Assembly: GCA_025457805.1 (NCBI GenBank)
Contig: JALOTR010000135.1
Coordinates: forward strand, 1-7,158
Length of the DNA stretch: 7,158 nt
Direction of reading: 5' to 3'
Source of the DNA: Akkermansiaceae bacterium
GTDB lineage: Bacteria > Verrucomicrobiota > Verrucomicrobiia > Verrucomicrobiales > Akkermansiaceae
In this document: positions 6,981-7,158 of the stretch, one piece after another
How positions within the stretch are numbered: position 1 is the first letter of the stretch
How the letters are laid out: every line of letters starts with the position of its first letter
The notes under the pieces: generated by a model
Told to the model about the DNA's origin: nothing
Seen by the model: only the letters and a program-made list of their open reading frames with translations
Databases searched by the model: none
Made by a program: the position numbers and the translations under genes

Positions 6981-7024
6981 CCTCACCTCATCGCTTCGGC
7001 CCCAAGCGCAAGGATGGCGTGAGG
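6981..7024. repeat. Imperfect long hairpin about 100 nt upstream of the Tat-signal gene
   Basis: The outer arms CCTCAC (6981-6986) and GTGAGG (7019-7024) pair perfectly. The inner arms CGCTT (6992-6996) and AAGCG (7004-7008) pair around a CGGCCCC loop. A CAT/ATG pairing (6989-6991 with 7014-7016) lies between them, with small bulges. It could be a remnant of a palindromic mobile repeat or a leader structure. Confidence 0.4.
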
Positions 7025-7127
7025 ATGACAGACGGACGGAAGGAAGGAGGGCGCGTTAAAGGGATGTCGGCGGATGCCCTCAAGTATCCTGTTGGCAGCT
7101 CCCGCCCTCTTGATTCAGTCTGGGTGC

Positions 7128-7158
7128 ATGAATCGCCGCCATTTTCTGCAAACCACCG
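7128..7158 (+). CDS. N-terminus of a Tat-exported protein, 3' end outside window
   Basis: The ATG at 7128 opens a frame reading MNRRHFLQTT before the window ends. The NRRHFLQ core fits the twin-arginine signal pattern (S/T-R-R-x-F-L-K) right at the N-terminus. In Verrucomicrobiota and Planctomycetes such starts are common on Gfo/Idh/MocA-type oxidoreductases, sulfatases, DUF1501/DUF1552 proteins and TIM-barrel sugar isomerases. Ten residues cannot separate these. The protein would be folded in the cytoplasm and then exported by Tat. No clear Shine-Dalgarno is seen; CTGGG lies 3 nt before the ATG. Confidence 0.7.
   Translation, partial: MNRRHFLQTT

Larger units (their letters stand above)
6638..7127. 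other. Gene-poor intergenic region with repeats and inverted repeats
   Basis: This stretch of about 490 nt separates the minus-strand kinase operon from a plus-strand Tat-signal gene, so it should hold both divergent promoters. I find no convincing -10/-35 pair on either strand. It contains a short ACCTG triplication at 6675-6689, a duplicated 49-nt repeat, degenerate GGGACAG motifs, two inverted repeats, and a purine-rich tract at 7025-7052 (GACGGACGGAAGGAAGGAGGG core). The only sizeable frame in it (about 6775-7059, TTG start) runs through the repeats and looks non-coding. Confidence 0.6.

Noticed and set aside
6775..7059. Plus-strand 94-codon frame in the intergenic region
   Set aside because: It has a TTG start and no ribosome binding site. 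Its composition is Ser/Pro/Arg-rich, and it runs through the direct repeats and hairpin.
7091..7115. Possible sigma-54 promoter (TTGGCAG ... CTTGAT) upstream of the Tat gene
   Set aside because: The -12 GC element and the required 10-nt GG-to-GC spacing are absent.

Overview
The window most resembles a GC-rich member of the Verrucomicrobiota (or a close PVC-group relative). Three protein signatures point there. One is a SUMF1-fold protein preceded by a small beta-sandwich of the 'YQLQWSDS...FYRIAL' kind. The second is a large secreted protein with autotransporter-associated beta-strand (PATR) repeats that ends in a calcium loop and a related beta module instead of an autotransporter barrel. 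The third is a Tat-type N-terminus (MNRRHFLQTT) of the sort common in that phylum. This placement comes from recognising protein families by eye, not from a search.

Layout: (1) 3-1103, plus strand: 3' part of a SUMF1/formylglycine-generating-enzyme-fold gene whose frame is open at the left edge. A two-part hairpin lies about 20 nt after its stop. (2) 1292-3943, plus strand: an 883-residue exported PATR-repeat protein. (3) 3948-6637, minus strand: a two-gene two-component operon, made of a 7TMR-DISM membrane histidine kinase and a NarL/LuxR-type response regulator. The regulator probably starts at a GTG at 4607 that overlaps the kinase stop by 4 nt. This operon converges on the PATR gene with only 4 nt between the two stop codons. 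(4) 6638-7127: a gene-poor stretch of about 490 nt. It holds two copies of a 49-nt repeat (41/49 identical), shorter GGGACAG-type relatives and two inverted repeats. (5) 7128-7158, plus strand: the first ten codons of a Tat-exported protein cut by the right edge.

How the genes could work together: the two large plus-strand genes encode probable extracytoplasmic proteins that share a related beta module. The kinase has a periplasmic 7TMR-DISMED2-like sensor of a type often linked to carbohydrate-like ligands, so it could sense envelope or nutrient state, but its targets are not visible here. I see no CRISPR array, rRNA, tRNA, intact insertion sequence or recognisable defence system. I did not find convincing evidence of an undescribed system. 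The least explained part is the repeat-bearing gap at 6638-7127.
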